Source: Sipunculus nudus (lineage: Eukaryota; Annelida; Sipuncula; Golfingiida; Sipunculidae). Taken from it: a stretch of DNA of 64,000 bases. Under the pieces are notes generated by a model, which had not been told where the DNA came from, made no database searches, and worked only from the letters and a program-made list of their open reading frames with translations. Shown piece by piece: positions 58,812 through 64,000 of the stretch. Position 1 is the first letter of the stretch. The number at the start of each line of letters is the position of its first letter. Made by a program: the position numbers and the translations under genes. The stretch covers positions 15,893,019-15,957,018 of the forward strand of contig CM049306.1 of assembly GCA_026874595.1 (NCBI GenBank), read 5' to 3'.

Positions 58812-61284
58812 CTGAAAATATATGCAAAGCCTGTGAACCCACTGCCCTTGTGGCTGTTATATATCATAGTTGCCTAGCAAAAGTTGTACATGTACACAGA
58901 ATTCATTAATAAGAATAAAACTATGTGTCAGTCTTACTAAAAATATCACTGTGTTCTTCACCAGTTCTAATTATTTGAATTTCTCTTTATTTGTATATAA
59001 ACCAATTGTCGACCACTTTTGAAAAAAGACGACCAAAACGTTTTTGTATGTCGGTTTTACTGACTGTCTGTTGCAGTCTATTCCTCAAGGGCAAGAGCAT
59101 ATGAGGCTGAAAGTGTATATTTACATGTGACTTAGTCATTAATTGTTTAGCCATTTTTTGTAATTTCTAAAAAAATTAGATCTGGAATGAAATTGTAGAG
59201 TAAGAAGTAACTCAGAGTGTAGGGAATAGTAATTTTTTTATACAGGCTGTATATATCGCTGTTTGTAGTATATACAGTAATACATAAATGATTATTATAA
59301 CTGCTTTATCATTTGAAGCAGCCTGTTGTTACAGCATTAACATGATAAGTGAAGCTTCGTTAAACTCTTTTGTATAGAATATAGGATATGCTGAAATGTG
59401 ATCAGATATTTTGTATAAAATATATACAATATATGTATATATAATGAGTGTATATAATGAAATATTTCAAGATAATTGTCTTCTCTTTGATAAAACAAGA
59501 ATAACAGGTGAATTTAGGGTAAAGCCTGTGAGAATGGTTTGTATCACTTGGAAGTACCATCTTATGGTGGTATCAGGGTATGAAACTTGACAGAACAAGT
59601 GTTTTTTTGGTTATAACTTTTTCATTAGTAATTTGTCAGCATTCACTTGTGGTAAAGTGAATATGCAACATGTTTCTTATTTACAACTGTCATACCATGA
59701 ATGGAAAGCATGCTATGTGGAAAATTCAGGGCCTCAGGGAATTGATGGGTAAGCTCAAATTCAAAATACTTTTCCAATTCAAGAGCTTTATCCGGAGCCT
59801 CTCAAAACACATTTTTCACACTGAGTAATCATGTTGTTCATCATCACAGAACATTATTCCCCAAGCACTGTAGCACATTAGGATAGATCAACCTCAACAT
59901 TGATACTATATTTAGTTTTAATATCACTTACTAATCAATAACTTCACACTTTTGCCTCTACTTGATTCTTTAGTATATGTTATTAACATTAAAGTCAGAA
60001 AGTTCAAGTCATTTTGTTGGAGTGTTTGCTTTATTTCATTAGGCAAGGTTATTAACTGATACTTTAAGTATCTCATAAATTAATCATGGGGACTTATGGC
60101 TTTAATCATAGTCAGTTGTATCCACTGTCTACTGACTGAAGAAACAATGAAACAACAAAAAAGTTTGAATATCAGGTTTCTGTACCAGAGATTTGGATAA
60201 ACTTGAGCAATCTTTGTGACGAGGTTAAAATTTCATCCCAGACTAATTTAAGTCAATGGCCTATGTAGTTGGGTTGATGCACTTTAACGGCATACAATTC
60301 AAGAGTTTCTTTTTTTAAGTTTTTCAAATACAACTTGGCACAAGGTGTGTATATATGCTATTCAACCATACATGAAATTAGTTAGTATAAATTTTGAATG
60401 TGATTAGAATCATGCAGATGCAAAATCACTTCTCCTTATAGGTGGCCTTCAAAAGCATGTGCAAGTGAAATGGCCATTGGCATTTAATTACTGGTATTGG
60501 GAGTGGTCGTTGTCATTTTCATAATCAAACTAAGGATTTGGTAAACTGATCTACTTCATAGATATGGTATAATGTTTATTCTGTCTTTCAAGATTTAGGG
60601 CCTTTAAATTCCACAGGGGTATTTATTCTGTACTGTTAAATAGATGATTGGGGAATTAGTCATTAAAAAGGTGATTTTCATGCAAGCATCTCGAGCTAGA
60701 ATAATCCCTGTGCATTGTACTTGGGAAGAAATGTAACAGTGCTATGCTAACTGCAAGTTAATGAGACGTGACATTGACAGTTCATCCCAGGTATCAATAT
60801 AACAAGAACATAAGAAAGAGATAGGGACCTCGATAGGCTAGGCGAGGGATAGAGACTAATATCTTGACTAAAGCATTGATACAGTATTAGTGTGTATAAC
60901 AGGGAACAGTCATGTAAGGATTATATACATTAGTATATATCGATTCACACCTGAGAAAGCTAGTCTTTAAAAAAAGGTGTCAACCATATTTACAATTCTT
61001 TTTATAAGTAACAGACTAGCACAGCATCAAAAAACTTTACCTAAAGTATAAAGTGTGTTAGACTTGTTTTTACAATCACATCAGGATGATAATTTGATAG
61101 TTTACTAGTGTGTATTGGTTTGATATTTACTTGACCAAAAACTTAAAGTAATGACACAAGAAAAAGGACGGATTAAGTTGGTAAATGACATTGCCATTTG
61201 CACTTGCATTTTATTAAATACAATACAATATGAAAAGCATAACCTCTTCATTTTGCCAGGATTTTATAAATTTGTCACAGGACA
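58812..61284. other. Unique AT-rich DNA
   Basis: No supported gene or repeat. TA-rich simple sequence near 59400-59460. Confidence 0.5.
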
Positions 61285-61320
61285 TCAGCTGAGTGCTATG
61301 AACCATGGGTTCCTTTTTTT
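61285..61320 (+). repeat. Isolated tail of a Helentron-like element
   Basis: TCAGCTGAGTGCTATGAACC, ATGGGTTCCTTTTTTTT matches the tail signature of elements A-E. No head or monomer was found within the preceding 2 kb, so it is a 5'-truncated copy. Confidence 0.6.
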
Positions 61321-61422
61321 TCTTGGCCACAGACTTTGTGCCCATTTTATTCCAGGATATGTCCTATCCAATTACCGTGAACCTTCTGGAGCTCCCTTTT
61401 TTGCTCACCGGTGTAAGCATTA

Positions 61423-63480
61423 GACTCGGTGCAGGATGTGTCTGTCTGTCTGGTGTCAACTATCATCAATCCACTTTTTAGTGGTTGTTTTTAGTGAATG
61501 GGTGGACAGATTCCTACCAAATTTTGTGTATGGGCTTTTCTTTAATTAATGGACAAGATTTTACCCTAGCCACCTACTTCTTTTATGTTATTTTATTGCA
61601 ACACTTTTAATATTTATAAAAATATTATGCTCAAATTAAGCAAGTTTTTAGAGTGACAAGTAACAAATTAGCTTAGAAGTCATATTTGCATCCCAAGACA
61701 AAGTCGGGATACTATGGTTTAAGCAGGGTCCCACTGCGGCCGTGGCAGCAGAGATTCCATTTTGACGCGATAATTTCCAAAAATATTTCACGGATATTTA
61801 CCAAACTTGACATGTGCATAGATATGGGTGAGAGGATGAAGCAAAATGGGGTCATGACCTTTACTAGAAGAGTGTACTTGACCTTGAATAGGTCCATTAT
61901 GGGGGGAAATCACACAAATTCTACGATATGGATTGATCCAAAAATCAACTTGACCAAAGATCTTGGATAGTGTTGTCATGAACCGGAAACTGGTGGCGCC
62001 ACCTATTATCCTTTTCTTGTTTTTGTGCCATTTAATACCCCCATCATTGCCACTTAACAGTAGTGTGAGCATTTTAAGTAAAAAAACAAATGGACAGATT
62101 TCTTTCATATTATGCATATACGTAGACATGGGTTATGGGATGATGTTTTTTTTTTTAAATTTGGGTCATGGCCTTTCAATGAGAGTGGCCTTGACCTTGA
62201 ATATTGCCATATATATGGTGAAAATTACACAAAATCATAAATATCTCAATAAGGGATGCATGGATTTTTCCAAAAATCAAATTGACCGAAGATCTTGGAT
62301 AGCTGTGTTTTATGCAGAAGACAGGTGGCGCCACCTTCTGTCTTTTTCTTGTTTTCGCGCCTTTTAAACCCCATCATTGCTACTTGACAGTACTGTGAGC
62401 ATTATAAGTCTAAAACTAACAGACAGATTGGACTGAAATTTTGCATGTCCGTTGATCTTTGATACCTCCATCTCAGATTCAGGACTGCAATTGTTTTGCC
62501 ATGGCATCTATCTGTACATGTGCTTTGGGTAAAAATTGCTCAAATCTCCGGAGTGGTTCAAGATAGGTCTGAAATTTGGCATGTCAATCCATCTTCAAAT
62601 GTTTTCTTGTAAACCAGACAGGTGGCGCCTACTACCTTCCCATTTTTGTAGAATAAATGAATGCCCTTTTCTTAGGACTGATTTGCCCTATTGCCCTGAA
62701 ACTATGCATATCCACAGAATTTGAACTCCTCCATCTTGTACATAAGACCGGTGCCTCTGTCTTCAATCGTTTTGCTGTGGCGTCCATCTGCACATGTGCT
62801 TTTGTAGAAAATTGCTCATATCTCTAGAGTGGGTCAAGGTATTGGTCTGAAATTTGGCATGTCCATCCATTTTGGAAAGTTTTTTCCCAAACCAGACAGG
62901 TGGCACAAACCACCTTCCCACTTTTGTAGAATAAACTGAAGCCTTTTTCTGAGAAGTGATTTGCCCTTTTTGCCTGAAATTATGCATATCCATAGATCTT
63001 GGACTCCTCCATCTTGTACTCAAGACTGGTGCCGCCATCTTCAATCGTTTTATGTGGCGTCCATCTGTACATGTGCTTTTGGTGAAAATTGCTCATATCT
63101 GAGGTGTCATTCAATGTCTTGGTCACCAATTTGGCATGTACATCCATCTTTGAAAGTTTTCTGGTAAACCAGACAGGTGAAGCCTCCCACCTGCCTTTTT
63201 TGTGTAAAATAAATTAATACCCTTTTCTGTGGAGTGATTTGCCCTTTTGGCTTGAAATTGTGCATATCCATAGATCTTGGACTCCTCCATCTTGTCCTCA
63301 AGATGGGTGGCACTGTCTGCAATTGTTTTGCCATGGAGTCCATCTGTACATGTGTTTTAGGTGAAAATTGCTCATATCTGAGGAGTCGTTCAATGTGTTG
63401 GGTCTCCAATTTTGCATTTACATCCATCTTGGAGAGTTTTCTCATCTACCTACCCATTTTATAGTAAAAAGTTATCCCCT
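61423..63480 (+). repeat. Compound tandem array (332-bp then 280-bp units)
   Basis: A CTGTCTGTCTG tract (61441) opens the region. Two units of about 332 bp follow (GATCTTGGATAG at 61960 and 62291; GGTCATGRCCTTT; perfect GGTGGCGCCACC at 61992-62003 and 62324-62335). From about 62420 the units are about 280 bp (CATATCCATAGATCTTGGAC near 62706, 62985 and 63262; GGCGTCCATCTGYACATGTG). The second type is a diverged relative of the 279-bp array at 37450-39130 (compare GCGTCCATCTG and ATTGCTCATATCTC). Open frames on both strands here are repeat artefacts. No clear 3' hairpin was found. Confidence 0.75.
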
Positions 63481-64000
63481 TTTCTCAAGAGTGATTCACT
63501 GTATTGGCCCCTATATTTGGTGAAAAATATTGTTTCTCAAGTTGATAGAAGGAAGAAACTATAGTTGCTTGCCAAGTGTCAGTATATGCTGCTGAAGATG
63601 AGGGAGGGGGGCTATTCTTACAGGGGGGGGGGGGGGGAGTAATCATCTAGGGGATACAATGAAACCGCAAAGAAATATATAGTTCCCTTTGGATTATGAA
63701 ATTTAAAATATGTGGTTTAGTCAAACATATATTCTGGTAGTGGATGTTAAATTTTGCCTAAGTTATCATTAACATTGCGAATTTCACTTAAATGGGGTGC
63801 TATTAAAAAAAATCTAAAATTGATGTTAAAGAGCTTATTTCTTAATTTGATTACTATGATTAGCCAGAAATTATGTTTATGTTCTATTTGTAACAGAATT
63901 TACAGATAAAAAAAAAAAAACAGTTTTGACCTATTATTAACTGAGTAATCATATATAATTGTTGGACCAATACATGAAAGCAGTAATCTACAGTCAGCTG
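63481..64000. other. Unique AT-rich DNA with a G-rich tract
   Basis: GAGGGAGGGGGGC and, after GGCTATTCTTACA, a run of 15 G lie at 63599-63639. The sequence after it is AT-rich without features. Confidence 0.6.

Overview
Organism and overall character. The window is AT-rich eukaryotic DNA with no complete gene, no operon structure and no tRNA or rRNA gene that I can support. Its most abundant dispersed repeats (heads reading TTAGCTCAGCTGACTATAAG with CCGTCCGT microsatellites, pearl-like tandem cores, a KRBA2/Ginger-type transposase relic) are of kinds I associate with marine molluscs, especially bivalves. The assignment to a bivalve-like lophotrochozoan is an inference; I cannot name the species.

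Layout. 1-879: pearl-like tandem-repeat element ending in a GC-rich hairpin. 1620-2056: 56-bp minisatellite. 2057-2524: dispersed repeat. 2525-5139: element A of a Helentron-like non-autonomous family. 6366-6857: small TIR element. 7664-9404: element E, with the same ends as A but a different 337-bp core. 17403-18180 and 18181-23383: elements B and C, joined tail to head; C carries an LTR-like insert (19421-19921) and a nested pearl-like element (22119-23112). 24111-24389: near-perfect 70-bp minisatellite. 28868-30482: Ginger-like TIR element keeping the C-terminal CXC exon of a transposase. 34232-34723: small element with hairpins at both ends. 36443-36995: second copy of the 2057 repeat. 37380-39130: 279-bp tandem array. 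40204-42002: TIR element with a CTCF-like motif, splitting an 83-bp array that resumes to about 42960. 43669-45588: element D with an AP-endonuclease-like relic. 57886-58474: MITE with CRE palindromes. 61423-63480: further tandem arrays.

Genes. Between the repeats lie a few short open stretches bounded by plausible splice signals. On the minus strand these are 58745-58811, 52974-53092, 51832-51977 and 12292-12433; several have compatible phases and could belong to one gene with very long introns. On the plus strand 48722-48836 and 52539-52602 are also phase-compatible. The two sets interleave on opposite strands, so not all may be real. None is recognised by family. If they are real, most of the window is intron or intergenic DNA colonised by mobile elements.

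How the pieces relate. Most tandem-core elements share a theme: hairpin head, CCGT/CTGT microsatellite, tandem monomers, hairpin tail. Several otherwise distinct monomers share a cassette of about 140 bp: a block like ATATCTCnnnAACnGTTTGA..AAATTTTGCA, then 50-70 bp later the palindrome GGTGGCGCCACC. That cross-family cassette, the exchange of cores between identical ends, and the CTCF-like site inside a transposon are the observations most worth following.
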